DNA from: Leucobacter sp. L43
GTDB lineage: Bacteria > Actinomycetota > Actinomycetes > Actinomycetales > Microbacteriaceae
Assembly (NCBI RefSeq): GCF_016597785.1
Contig: NZ_JAENJG010000001.1
Location: forward strand, 1-64,000
Reading direction: 5' to 3'
DNA length: 64,000 bases
Shown here: piece after piece, positions 8,436 through 17,600 of the stretch
How the letters are laid out: each line of letters begins with the position of its first letter
Position numbering within the stretch: position 1 is the stretch's first letter
The notes under the pieces: model-generated
Told to the model about the DNA's origin: nothing
The model's database searches: none
Seen by the model: the letters and a program-made list of their open reading frames with translations, nothing else
Translations under genes and position numbers: made by a program

Positions 8436-9740
8436 TCAGTGGAACTGGCCCTCTTCGGTGGAGCCGACGAGTGCGAGGGTCGAGGCGTCCGGGTTGAGTG
8501 CGGTGGAGATCGCGTCGAAGTATCCGGTGCCGACCTCGCGCTGGTGCTTCGTCGCCGTGTAGCCGCGCGCCTCGTCTGCGAACTCGCGCTCCTGCAGTTC
8601 GACGTACGCCGACATCCCATCGCGGGCGTAGCCGTGCGCCAGGTCGAACATCGACGAGTTCAGTGCGTGGAATCCCGCGAGGGTGATGAACTGGAAGGAG
8701 AAGCCCATCGCTCCGAGCTCGCGCTGGAACTTCGCGATCGTCTCGTCGTCCAGGTGCTTCTTCCAGTTGAACGAGGGAGAGCAGTTGTAGGCGAGCATCT
8801 GATCCGGGAACTCGGCCTTGACGCTTTCGGCGAACTGGCGCGCCAGCTCCAGGTCGGGGGTGCCGGTCTCCATCCAGATGAGATCGGAGTACGGTGCGTA
8901 GGCCTTCGCCCTCGCGATGCACGGTGCGAGGCCGTTCGTGACCTTGTAGAAGCCCTCCGCCGTGCGCTCTCCGGTGACGAACGGACGATCGCGCTCGTCG
9001 ACGTCCGAGGTGATGAGCGTCGCGGCCTCGGCGTCGGTACGGGCGATGATGACGCTGGGCACGCCGGCGACGTCGGCCGCGAGGCGCGCGGAGTTCAGCG
9101 TGCGCACGTGCTGCTGCGTGGGGATCAGCACCTTGCCGCCGAGGTGACCGCACTTCTTCTCGCTCGCGAGCTGATCCTCCCAGTGCACGCCGGCGGCACC
9201 GGACGCGATCATCGACTTCATGAGCTCGTACGCGTTGAGGGGTCCGCCGAAGCCGGCCTCGGCATCGGCGACGATCGGAACCAGCCAGTCCTCGACGGTG
9301 CTGATGCCTTCGGAGTGCTCGATCTGGTCAGCGCGGAGGAGTGCGTTGTTGATGCGGCGCACGACCTGCGGCACCGAGTTCGCGGGGTAGAGCGACTGAT
9401 CGGGGTAGGTGTGGCCCGAGATGTTGGCGTCGGCGGCCACCTGCCAGCCCGAGAGGTAGATCGCGCGCAGGCCGGCCTTCACCTGCTGCACGGCCTGGTT
9501 GCCGGTGAGTGCTCCGAGGGCGTTCGTGTAGCCGCCGGTCGGGGTCTCGCTGGTGAGCTGGCTCCACAGCTTCTCGGCGCCGCGGCGCGCCAGCGTGTGC
9601 TCCTCCTGCACGGTTCCCCTGAGCTTGACGACGTCGGCGGCGGTGTAATCGCGGGTGATTCCGTCCCAGCGCGGGTCGTTCTCCCAGTCCCAGGCGAGCT
9701 GCTCGGCGGATGAGGGGGTCTGCGATGCGTCGTTGGTCAC
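8436..9740 (-). CDS. aceA: Isocitrate lyase
   Basis: Splits isocitrate to glyoxylate and succinate and starts the glyoxylate shunt for growth on acetate or fatty acids. 434 aa. The catalytic motif KKCGHLGGK is present, with Cys at residue 197. Other conserved segments are [10 protein letters not shown] and [20 protein letters not shown] 9740 is chosen because it has AGGAG five bases upstream; an in-frame ATG at 9788 would add 16 residues with no ribosome site. Upstream member of the aceA-aceB operon, divergent from ramB across a ~147-bp control region. Confidence 0.96.
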   Translation of the reverse strand: MTNDASQTPSSAEQLAWDWENDPRWDGITRDYTAADVVKLRGTVQEEHTLARRGAEKLWSQLTSETPTGGYTNALGALTGNQAVQQVKAGLRAIYLSGWQVAADANISGHTYPDQSLYPANSVPQVVRRINNALLRADQIEHSEGISTVEDWLVPIVADAEAGFGGPLNAYELMKSMIASGAAGVHWEDQLASEKKCGHLGGKVLIPTQQHVRTLNSARLAADVAGVPSVIIARTDAEAATLITSDVDERDRPFVTGERTAEGFYKVTNGLAPCIARAKAYAPYSDLIWMETGTPDLELARQFAESVKAEFPDQMLAYNCSPSFNWKKHLDDETIAKFQRELGAMGFSFQFITLAGFHALNSSMFDLAHGYARDGMSAYVELQEREFADEARGYTATKHQREVGTGYFDAISTALNPDASTLALVGSTEEGQFH

Positions 9741-9887
9741 GATGACTCCTGTGTTCGGCCCGAAGGCGTGTTTTCCGTGTAGTTCCATCCTGGGGGGTGC
9801 TCACCAGTCGCATTGGGCACTTCGGGGGGTGAAGAATTGGAGTATTTTCACTTGCCGGAAGAAAGTGCGTCTGCGAGGATGAGCCGC
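9741..9887. promoter_or_regulatory. Divergent control region aceA / ramB
   Basis: 147 bases between the divergent starts must hold both promoters. It contains an imperfect inverted repeat GTGAA (9829-9833) / TTCAC (9847-9851) and a CACTT...AAGTG pair just before ramB. RamB proteins are known to repress glyoxylate-shunt genes and themselves, so an operator is expected here. I cannot match a published RamB consensus with confidence. Confidence 0.45.
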
Positions 9888-11357
9888 ATGACTCTTCTCG
9901 ATATCGATCCGGCGCAGACGACGAGCGGCGAAGCCGCGGGCGATGCGCTGCTCCTCGGGCGCCGCGTCCGCGCGCTGCGCACCTCGCGGGGCCTGACTCT
10001 GGAGCAATTGGCGCGTGCCGTCGACCGCGCACCGTCCCAGCTCTCCGCGATCGAGAACGGGAAACGGGAACCCCGGCTCCCGATGCTCAGGTCGTTGGCG
10101 GTGGCGCTCGGCGTGACGGTGGACACCCTGCTCGACACGGAGGCGCCCTCGGAGCGCGCCGCCCTCGAGATCGCGGTGGAGCGCGCGCAGCGAGGAACCG
10201 TGTTCCAGTCACTCGGTCTGCAGCCGATCCGCGTCTCCAAGGCGACGAGCGACGAGACGCTCCAGGCGATCCTCGGGCTGCATCAGGAAGTCGAACGGCT
10301 CCATCGGGAGCGCGCTGCGACACCGGAGGAGGCTCGGCGTGCGAACACCGAACTCCGGGCGCAGATGCGCAGCGTCGGCAACTACTTCGCCGAACTCGAG
10401 GGCGCGGCCACCGGTCTCCTCGACAGCGTCGGGTACGCGGGCGGCCCGGTGTCGCAGCAGACGATCGCGAACATCGCGGAGCGCCTGGGGTTCAGTCTGC
10501 ATTACGTCTCCGACATGCCGCACTCGACGCGCTCCGTGATCGATCGCCGCAACGGCAGGGTGTATCTGAGCGGCGCGGTCCCATCGCGAGATGCGCGCGC
10601 CCCGATCCTGCGCGCGCTCGCGAGTGTGGTCTGCGGGCACGAGGAGCCGAGCAGCTATGGCGAGTTCTTGCGGCAGCGCGTTGAGGCCAACTATCTCGCG
10701 GGCGCCGTGCTGCTCCCGGAGGCGGCGGCCGTTCCGCTGCTCGCCGAAGCGAAGCAGCAGCGACAGATCTCGATGGAGGATCTGCGCGATGCCTTCGGCG
10801 TCTCTTACGAGATGGCGGCCCACCGGTTCACCAATCTGGCGAGTGAGCGACTCGGGCTCGAGGTGCACTTCATGAAGGCGCACGAATCGGGGACGCTGAT
10901 CAAGGCGTATGAGAACGACGGAGTGCGATTCCCGTCGGACGCGCTCGGGAACTTCGAGGGAGCAACCGTGTGCCGGAACTGGACCGCGCGGACGGTCTTC
11001 GGGCAGCCCGACCGGTTCAACCCGTGGTACCAGTACACCGACATGGCGGCGGGGGGCACCTACTGGTGCACTTCGCGGGTCGAGAAGGCGAAAGAAGGGC
11101 AGTACTCCGTGAGCGTCGGGGTGCGCTTCTCCGACGTGAAGTGGTTCCGTGGGCGGGAGACGGCCCATCGTTCTCAGTCCTTCTGCCCGGACGATCAGTG
11201 CTGCCGGCAGGCCTCGGCCGAATTGACCCGGAAGTGGGAGGCGGCTGCGTGGCCCGAGGCGGCGACGCCGACGAGCCTGCTCGCGGCGCTGCCGACGGGA
11301 ACGTTTCCCGGCGTCGACGCCCACGAGGTCTACGCGTTTCTCGAATCTCACGAATAG
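9888..11357 (+). CDS. ramB: RamB-type transcriptional regulator of acetate metabolism
   Basis: 489 aa. An N-terminal XRE helix-turn-helix (about residues 24-83, TLEQLARAVDRAPSQLSAIENGKREPRL) is followed by a short-chain-fatty-acyl regulator domain (ScfR/IrrE-like region about 150-330) and a C-terminal domain rich in Cys (CRNW, YWCTS, FCPDDQCC). This is the architecture of RamB, which represses isocitrate lyase, malate synthase and acetate activation genes in Corynebacterium and is related to mycobacterial PrpR/RamB. Divergent position to aceA supports the call. Start: ATG 9888 has GAGGA at 9875-9879; ATG 9879 is possible but lacks a spaced ribosome site. The Cys cluster could bind metal or an Fe-S cluster. 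Confidence 0.88.
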   Translation: MTLLDIDPAQTTSGEAAGDALLLGRRVRALRTSRGLTLEQLARAVDRAPSQLSAIENGKREPRLPMLRSLAVALGVTVDTLLDTEAPSERAALEIAVERAQRGTVFQSLGLQPIRVSKATSDETLQAILGLHQEVERLHRERAATPEEARRANTELRAQMRSVGNYFAELEGAATGLLDSVGYAGGPVSQQTIANIAERLGFSLHYVSDMPHSTRSVIDRRNGRVYLSGAVPSRDARAPILRALASVVCGHEEPSSYGEFLRQRVEANYLAGAVLLPEAAAVPLLAEAKQQRQISMEDLRDAFGVSYEMAAHRFTNLASERLGLEVHFMKAHESGTLIKAYENDGVRFPSDALGNFEGATVCRNWTARTVFGQPDRFNPWYQYTDMAAGGTYWCTSRVEKAKEGQYSVSVGVRFSDVKWFRGRETAHRSQSFCPDDQCCRQASAELTRKWEAAAWPEAATPTSLLAALPTGTFPGVDAHEVYAFLESHE

Positions 11358-11496
11358 CGGGGAAGTTGCTGGACGCCACGCCGTGAGCGTCGACAAAAGT
11401 CGCCGCCGACGTGCGCCGGGAGCCTCGCCTGCGATAGCGTAGAAGTGTCGAGCCGAACGGCTTGCTGAGGCCCCGAGTGAAGAAGTGGGTGAGGAC

Positions 11497-11961
11497 ATGA
11501 GCAGCGACAATCATGCCCGTCGCGCAGAGAGCACGGAAGTGCGATCGACCCAGCAGTTCCGAGAAGATCTGGGCGCACTCATTCGCACGCGGGCGACCGA
11601 TCTGACGATCGACGAGCGGGAAGCGGTGGAAGCCCTTCCCTCCGGTGCGGCGCTTCTCGTCGTGAGGCGCGGCCCCGATCAGGGCGCGCGCTTCCTCCTC
11701 GACCAGGATGTCACGGTCGCCGGTCGTCATCCGGCGGTGGACATCTTCCTCGACGACGTGACCGTATCCCGACGACATGCGGAGTTCCGCCGCAGCGGTA
11801 CGACGTTCTCGGTCGCCGACCTCGGTTCGCTCAACGGCACCTTCTGCGACGGGACCCGGATCGACGGTTCGGTCGTGCTGCAGGACGGCGCAGAGGTGCA
11901 GGTCGGCAAGTTCCGCTTCACCTTCTTCGCCTCCCGATTCGATCTCGCCGAGGAGAACTAG
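11497..11961 (+). CDS. garA: FHA-domain regulator GarA/OdhI
   Basis: 154 aa. Homologue of mycobacterial GarA and corynebacterial OdhI, which bind and inhibit the 2-oxoglutarate dehydrogenase complex when unphosphorylated and are switched off by Ser/Thr kinases. The FHA domain spans about residues 52-146 with GRHPAVDIFLDDVTVSRRHA (R77, S91, R92) and DLGSLNGTF (N113), almost identical to GarA. The N-terminal switch is diverged. Where GarA has the double-Thr motif ETTS before F-R-x-D, this protein has RSTQQ before F21-R22-E-D, keeping one Thr (T18) and a Ser. ATG 11497 has GTGAGG upstream; an in-frame upstream start at 11485 is less likely. The next gene starts 2 bases after its stop. Confidence 0.93.
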   Translation: MSSDNHARRAESTEVRSTQQFREDLGALIRTRATDLTIDEREAVEALPSGAALLVVRRGPDQGARFLLDQDVTVAGRHPAVDIFLDDVTVSRRHAEFRRSGTTFSVADLGSLNGTFCDGTRIDGSVVLQDGAEVQVGKFRFTFFASRFDLAEEN

Positions 11962-11962
11962 C

Positions 11963-12640
11963 GTGGCGGCCTCCCAGGCCCGCCAAAACCCTTCAGGTCT
12001 CCTCAGCATCGGTCACGTGCTGGCCCGGCTGCAGGACGACTTCGCCGACCTGACCCCCTCGAAGCTGCGCTTCCTCGAGGAGCAGGGGCTCGTCACGCCT
12101 GAGCGAACGAAGTCGGGCTATCGAAAATTCTCGCAGGCGCACATCGAACGCCTGCGGTTGATTCTCACGCTGCAGCGCGATCACTACCTGCCGTTGAAAG
12201 TCATCGCGGAGGTGCTCGAGGAACTCGACGCCGGCCGTGACCCGATCATCCCCGGAGCTGCGCCGCGCAGCGCCTCGAGCATTCTGGCGCCGAAGCGCGT
12301 CCTGAGCAGTGAAGAGCTGCGGCGATTGACCGGGGCGAGCCCGCGGTTCATCGGCGAGGCGATCGCGGCTGGCCTGCTGCCAGCAGCCGAGGTGTTTCCG
12401 CACGACGCGGTCGCGCAGGTGACCGCGCTGTTGAAGCTCTCCGAGCAGGGCATCACTCCGCGTCACCTCCGGCCGCTGCGCGTCGCGGCCGAGCGCGAGG
12501 CCGAACTCATCGGTCATGCCGTCTCGACGCGGGGCGTGAAGGCGGCGTCGCCTGCTGCGATGGAAGGGGCGCTCGAGATCGCGGATCACCTCGACACGGT
12601 GCGCGCCGGCGTGTTGCGACGGAGGATCGGCAACGCCTGA
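11963..12640 (+). CDS. ftsR: MerR-family regulator, FtsR-like (Rv1828 type)
   Basis: 225 aa. MerR-type winged helix-turn-helix at residues 13-89 (SIGHVLARL, LRFLEEQGLVTPERTKSGYRKF), then a longer effector region ending in a helix-rich part. Position directly after garA, in the order garA-MerR-(Rv1829)-MerR known from mycobacteria and corynebacteria, identifies it as the Rv1828 orthologue. The corynebacterial counterpart FtsR activates ftsZ. GTG 11963 is used: GAGGAG at 11949-11954 lies inside the end of garA, so the two are co-translated. Candidate binding sites occur before the next gene (12668-12686) and before ftsZ (41825-41843). Confidence 0.85.
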   Translation: MAASQARQNPSGLLSIGHVLARLQDDFADLTPSKLRFLEEQGLVTPERTKSGYRKFSQAHIERLRLILTLQRDHYLPLKVIAEVLEELDAGRDPIIPGAAPRSASSILAPKRVLSSEELRRLTGASPRFIGEAIAAGLLPAAEVFPHDAVAQVTALLKLSEQGITPRHLRPLRVAAEREAELIGHAVSTRGVKAASPAAMEGALEIADHLDTVRAGVLRRRIGNA

Positions 12641-12667
12641 CGACGCGAACTTCGGCGCGTTTTCAAC

Positions 12668-12686
12668 CCTCAAGTTCCACTTGAGG
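12668..12686. promoter_or_regulatory. 19-bp palindrome, candidate MerR/FtsR operator
   Basis: Perfect inverted repeat CCTCAAGT-TCC-ACTTGAGG. The spacing and dyad form fit MerR-family sites. The motif AACCCTCAA, which includes its left arm, recurs as a direct repeat at 12703-12711, 38 bp downstream. It lies between the FtsR-like gene and the second MerR gene, and a degenerate copy lies before ftsZ. Confidence 0.6.
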
Positions 12687-12796
12687 TCGACACGCGATAA
12701 TTAACCCTCAACGGTCGTTGCACCAGGGCGAGGTGCTCGATAGCGTTGGTGAAGTTCGGCGCCCATCCTTGCGTGCGCCGATGTGAAAGGAACACG

Positions 12797-13441
12797 ATGG
12801 AGCACACTCAGCGGCCCGGCGGCGACGCGGCGATTCCGCCGGCGCACGTCGGCACGGAGTCGGACGGGGCAGCAATGGCCGAGTCGTTCACCTCGTTCTC
12901 CATCGACGCTGATGTGCTGTTCGACGACGGCCTTCCGCGCCCGAATCAGGACGGCGGATTCAAAGGCGCCACGGCAGCCCGCGCGGCCGGCATCACCTAC
13001 CGCCAGCTCGACTACTGGGCTCGCACCGGCCTCGTCGAACCGACCGTGCGCAGCGCCAAGGGATCCGGCTCGCAGCGCCTCTACGGCTTCCGAGACATCC
13101 TCGTACTCAAGCTCGTGAAGCGTCTGCTCGACACCGGAATCTCACTGCAGCAGATCCGCACCGCCGTGGCGCAGCTGCACGAAGCCGGCGTCCACGACCT
13201 GTCGCAGACGACGCTCATGAGCGACGGAGCGAGCGTCTATCTCTGCACCTCGAACGACGAGGTCATCGACCTCGTGAGCCGCGGGCAAGGGGTCTTCGGC
13301 ATCGCCGTCGGCAAGGTGCTCCGCGAAGTGGAGACGTCTCTGGTCGACATGGACGAGCACCGTGAGGAGACCGCGTCGGAGACGACGGGGACCGCGGTCG
13401 ACGAGCTGGCAGCTCGGCGGGAGACCCGCAAGATCTCCTGA
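12797..13441 (+). CDS. MerR-family regulator (Rv1830 type)
   Basis: 214 aa. A disordered lead of ~50 residues is followed by a MerR helix-turn-helix (about 58-130: GATAARAAGITYRQLDYWARTGLV, GSQRLYGFRDILVLKLVKRLL) and a C-terminal segment of Rv1830 type. Orthologues follow garA/ftsR in mycobacteria, where a BFN-domain gene (Rv1829) lies between; that gene is absent here. Start ATG 12797 has AAAGGA seven bases upstream; an upstream in-frame GTG at 12746 has none. The 156-bp gap to ftsR carries a palindrome, so this gene probably has its own regulated promoter. Target genes cannot be told from the sequence. Confidence 0.85.
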   Translation: MEHTQRPGGDAAIPPAHVGTESDGAAMAESFTSFSIDADVLFDDGLPRPNQDGGFKGATAARAAGITYRQLDYWARTGLVEPTVRSAKGSGSQRLYGFRDILVLKLVKRLLDTGISLQQIRTAVAQLHEAGVHDLSQTTLMSDGASVYLCTSNDEVIDLVSRGQGVFGIAVGKVLREVETSLVDMDEHREETASETTGTAVDELAARRETRKIS

Positions 13442-13447
13442 CTCGGA

Positions 13448-13477
13448 GGAGTGGCGCGCGTCGGAGTGGCGCGCGTC
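13448..13477. repeat. Exact 15-bp tandem duplication
   Basis: GGAGTGGCGCGCGTC occurs twice in a row (13448-13462 and 13463-13477) seven bases after the stop of the Rv1830-type gene. Further on, TCAGCTCCGCGA is repeated at 13496-13507 and 13528-13539. This is the convergent gap toward parA; no clear terminator hairpin is visible in it. Confidence 0.8.
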
Positions 13478-13595
13478 CTGCGAACTCGAACGGGGTCAGC
13501 TCCGCGACGACTCAGATTCGCGAGAGCTCAGCTCCGCGATGCCCAGTATCGAGCGCGTCGAGGCAGGGCACTCGACGCAGTGCGAGAGCTCGCGC

Positions 13596-14438
13596 TCAGT
13601 TCTCCACGACGGTAGCAGTGGGAGCGTTCGAAGCTCCGGCGCGCCCGGCGTCCATACCGGCAGATCGAAGAATCCGATCGAGCACCAGGTCGAAGTTCGC
13701 GGCCATCTCCTGAGAGGCTTCGCCCGGCCACATGTGCACCGGCTTCGCGGCGCCCTGCGCCTGCTGCAGCGAAAGGCGCTCAGGGAGCTGCGGGCTGAGC
13801 ACCAAGGGGCCGAACATCTCGCGGAGCTCCCGAATGCGGAACTGGTGCTCCAGCGACTGGGGCTGCGTGCGATTGATGAGGATTCCGAGCGGCTGCAGAC
13901 GAGGGCTGACGCCGCGCCGAATCTCTTCGATCGCGCGAAGCGCGCGGTCGGTGGCCGCGACGGCGAACAGACTCGGTTCAGCGACGACGAGCACGCGATC
14001 GCTCGCCGCCCATGCAGTTCGGGTCAGGGCGTTCAACGAAGGTGCGCAGTCCACGAGGACGAGGTCGTACTCGGACTCGACGACCGCGAGGGCCTCTTCG
14101 AGCTTCCAGATGTCGCGTGTGGAGGGGTGGGGGCCGTCGAAGTTGATCGCCGAGGGGCTGCCGACGAGGAGGTCGATCTTGCCGCCCTCGTGGTAGTCGT
14201 TCCAGCCGCTGTGCGCGATGGCGCTCCGAACCGTCTTCTCCTTCGGGCTCTCGAGCACGTTCGCGACGTTGGCGAACCCCTCGGGGTTCACGGCCAGACC
14301 CGTCGACACGTCGGACTGCGGATCGAAGTCGACGACCAGTGTCCGCAGGCCGCGGGAAAACGCGGCTGAAGCGAGGCCGAGCGTCACGGTCGTCTTGCCG
14401 ACGCCGCCCTTGAGGGAACTCACACTCAATACATGCAC
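13596..14438 (-). CDS. ParA-family ATPase, orphan
   Basis: 280 aa. Deviant Walker A P-loop SLKGGVGKTT at residues 8-17, Walker A' region VVDFDPQSDVSTGL, and Walker B-like LVLVDCAPSLNALT. These place it in the ParA/Soj chromosome or cargo partitioning group. No ParB gene and no parS-like element is next to it, so it is an orphan ParA rather than the chromosomal Soj. Such proteins can position cargo or act in division. It starts with GTG 14438 with no ribosome site; a TAAACT box six bases upstream suggests a leaderless mRNA. It converges on the Rv1830-type gene. Confidence 0.85.
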   Translation of the reverse strand: MHVLSVSSLKGGVGKTTVTLGLASAAFSRGLRTLVVDFDPQSDVSTGLAVNPEGFANVANVLESPKEKTVRSAIAHSGWNDYHEGGKIDLLVGSPSAINFDGPHPSTRDIWKLEEALAVVESEYDLVLVDCAPSLNALTRTAWAASDRVLVVAEPSLFAVAATDRALRAIEEIRRGVSPRLQPLGILINRTQPQSLEHQFRIRELREMFGPLVLSPQLPERLSLQQAQGAAKPVHMWPGEASQEMAANFDLVLDRILRSAGMDAGRAGASNAPTATVVEN

Positions 14439-14444
14439 GTGGCA

Positions 14445-14450
14445 AGTTTA
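14445..14450 (-). promoter_or_regulatory. -10 box of leaderless parA promoter
   Basis: TAAACT on the minus strand ends six bases before the GTG start of the orphan parA. Transcription would begin at or next to the start codon. No -35 element is clear. Confidence 0.45.
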
Positions 14451-14632
14451 GTGGATTCGCCCCGTGCGTCGCCTGACTTCGTCGTGGGCGAACGGAATCG
14501 TCGACCCCGGGCCGGCGGCTCCCGCCGCAGTTCGCCATATGACCACTCGCGCGTGACCGACCATGTATCTTGATATCGAACCAGTTCGACGGTGCGAGCA
14601 CCCGGCGGCGAGAACAGTAGCAAGGAGGCGGA

Positions 14633-17600
14633 GTGTTCCAGAAGATCTTGGTGGCGAATCGTGGTGAGATCGCGATTCGGGCGTTTCGAGCGGCGCACGA
14701 GTTGGGTGCGCAGACGGTCGCAGTGTTCCCGTACGAGGACCGCAATTCCCTGCATCGGCTGAAGGCCGACGAGGCGTACCTGATCGGCTCGGTGGGGCAT
14801 CCGGTCCGCGCATACCTGGACGTCGCCGAGATCGTGCGGGTCGCCGTCGAGTCGGGCGCGGATGCGATCTACCCGGGGTACGGCTTCCTGTCGGAGAATC
14901 CGGATCTCGCGGCGGCCGCCGATGCCGCCGGCATCCGGTTCATCGGGCCGGGCAAGACCGCGCTCGAGATGGCGGGCAACAAGGTCGCCGCGAAGGAGCA
15001 TGCGATCGCGGCGGGGGTTCCCGTCCTGCGATCCACTCCGCCGTCGACCGACATCGAAGCGCTGGTCGCCGGCGCCGAGGAGATCGGGTTCCCCGTGTTC
15101 GCGAAGGCGGTCGCCGGCGGCGGCGGACGAGGGATGCGGCGAGTGGAGCGGGTCGAGGATCTGCGTGACGCGCTGGCTGCGGCCATGCGCGAGGCGGAGT
15201 CCGCGTTCGGCGACGCGACGATGTTCATCGAGCAGGCCGTGCTGCGCCCGCGGCACATCGAAGTGCAGGTGCTCGCGGACTCGACCGGGGCGACGGTGCA
15301 CCTGTTCGAGCGGGACTGCTCCGTGCAGCGCCGCCATCAGAAGGTCGTCGAGATCGCGCCGGCTCCGAACCTGACGGAGGAGAAGCGGGCAGAACTCACA
15401 CGCGACGCGATCGCGTTCGCGGAATCGATCGGGTACGAGAACGCCGGGACCGTGGAGTTCCTCCTCGACACCGCGGGCGAGCGCGCCGGGGAGCACGTCT
15501 TCATCGAGATGAATCCGCGCATCCAGGTCGAGCACACGGTGACCGAAGAGGTCACCGATGTCGATCTGGTGCGTGCGCAGATGCGGATCGCGGCGGGGGC
15601 GACTCTGGCTGAACTCGAATTGACCCAGGATCGCATTCAGCTGCGAGGCGCAGCGCTGCAGTGCAGGATCACCACGGAGGATCCGGTCAACGGGTTCCGG
15701 CCCGACCTGGGCCGCATCACCGCGTACCGTTCGCCGGGCGGCGGCGGGGTGCGCCTCGACGGCGGCACGATCGAGGTCGGTGCGCAGATCAGCCCGCACT
15801 TCGACTCGATGCTGGCGAAGCTCACCTGCCGCGGGCGTTCGTTCGAGGACGCGGTGCGCCGCGCGCAGCGGGCGCTCGCCGAGTTCCGCATTCGCGGCGT
15901 CGCGACGAACATCCCGTTCCTCCAGGCCGTTCTCGCCGACACCGATTTCCAGTCCGGCGACATCTCGACCCAGTTCATCGGCGAACGCCCGGAACTGCTC
16001 AAGATGAACGCGTCCAAGGATCGCGCGACACGGTTGCTGCAGCACGTGGCGAACGTCACCGTGAACCAGCCGCACGGCCCCCGTCCCGAACTCATCGATC
16101 CCGAGGCCAAGCTGCCCCGTCTCGATCTGTCACGGCCAGCGTCTGCGGGGAAGCGGCAGCTCCTCCTGGAGATCGGGCCGGAAGCCTACGCGCGTCAGCT
16201 GCGCGAGCAGACCGCGCTCGCGGTGACCGAGACCACGTTCCGCGACGCCCATCAGTCGCTGCTCGCGACGCGCGTGCGCACGAAGGATCTCGCGCGCGTG
16301 GCTCCGTATGTGGCGCGCATGACGCCCGAGCTGTGGTCGGTCGAGGCGTGGGGCGGTGCCACGTACGACGTCGCCCTGAGGTTCCTGGGGGAGGACCCCT
16401 GGGAGCGACTTGCGAAGCTGCGCGAGGCGCTCCCGAACGTACCGATTCAGATGCTGCTGCGCGGCCAGAACACGGTCGGGTACACCCCGTACCCCGAGCA
16501 GGTCGCACAGGCCTTCGTGCGGGAAGCGGCGTCGACCGGAGTGGACGTCTTCCGCATCTTCGACGCGCTCAACGACGTGAACCAGATGCGTGTCGCGATC
16601 GACGCGGTGCGAGAGACCGGCACAGCGGTCGCCGAGGTCGCGATGTCGTTCACCGGCAATCTGCTGAGCCCGGCGGAGGACAAGTACACCCTGGACTACT
16701 ATCTGCGTCTCGCCGAGCAGATCGTCGATGCCGGCGCGCATGTTCTCGCGATCAAGGACATGGCGGGGCTGCTGCGCCCGGCTGCCGCGGCGAAGCTCGT
16801 CACCGCGCTCCGCGAGCGGTTCGATCTCCCGGTGCATCTGCATACGCACGACACTCCGGGCGGGCAGCTCGCAACGCTGCTCGCGGCGAGTGCTGCCGGG
16901 GTGGATGCGGTCGACGCCGCATCGGCGCCGATGTCAGGCACGACCAGTCAGCCGTCGTTGTCCGCACTGGTGGCGTCGCTCGCCGACACGGATCGCGATA
17001 CGGGCCTCTCGCAAGACGCCGTCTTCGCGCTCGAACCGTACTGGGACGCCGTGCGCTCCGTGTACCGCCCGTTTGAATCCGGGCTCCCGAGCCCGACCGG
17101 GCGCGTGTACACGCACGAGATCCCTGGCGGGCAGCTCTCCAACCTGCGGCAGCAGGCGATCGCGCTGGGACTGGCCGACAATTTCGAGAAGATCGAGGAT
17201 CTGTACGCCGCCGCCGACCGCATCCTCGGCCGCATTCCGAAGGTGACACCGTCGTCGAAGGTCGTCGGCGATCTCGCCCTGCACCTCTCGGCGGTGGACG
17301 CCGATCCGGCGGACTTCGAAGCCCACCCGGAGAAGTACGACATCCCCGACTCAGTGGTCGGGTTCCTCGCCGGAGAGCTGGGCGAGATCCCAGGCGGGTG
17401 GCCGGAACCCTTCCGCAGCAAGGTGCTCAAGGGTCGCACCGTGAACATCGATGTCGCGCCCGTTTCCGATGCGGACGCTGCGCTGCTGAACGGGTCGAGC
17501 GCTGAGCGGCGCGAGACGCTCAATCGCCTCCTCTTCCCGCAGCCGACCCAGCAGTACTCGGACGTCCGCGAGCAGTACGGCGACGTCTCGGTGCTCGATA

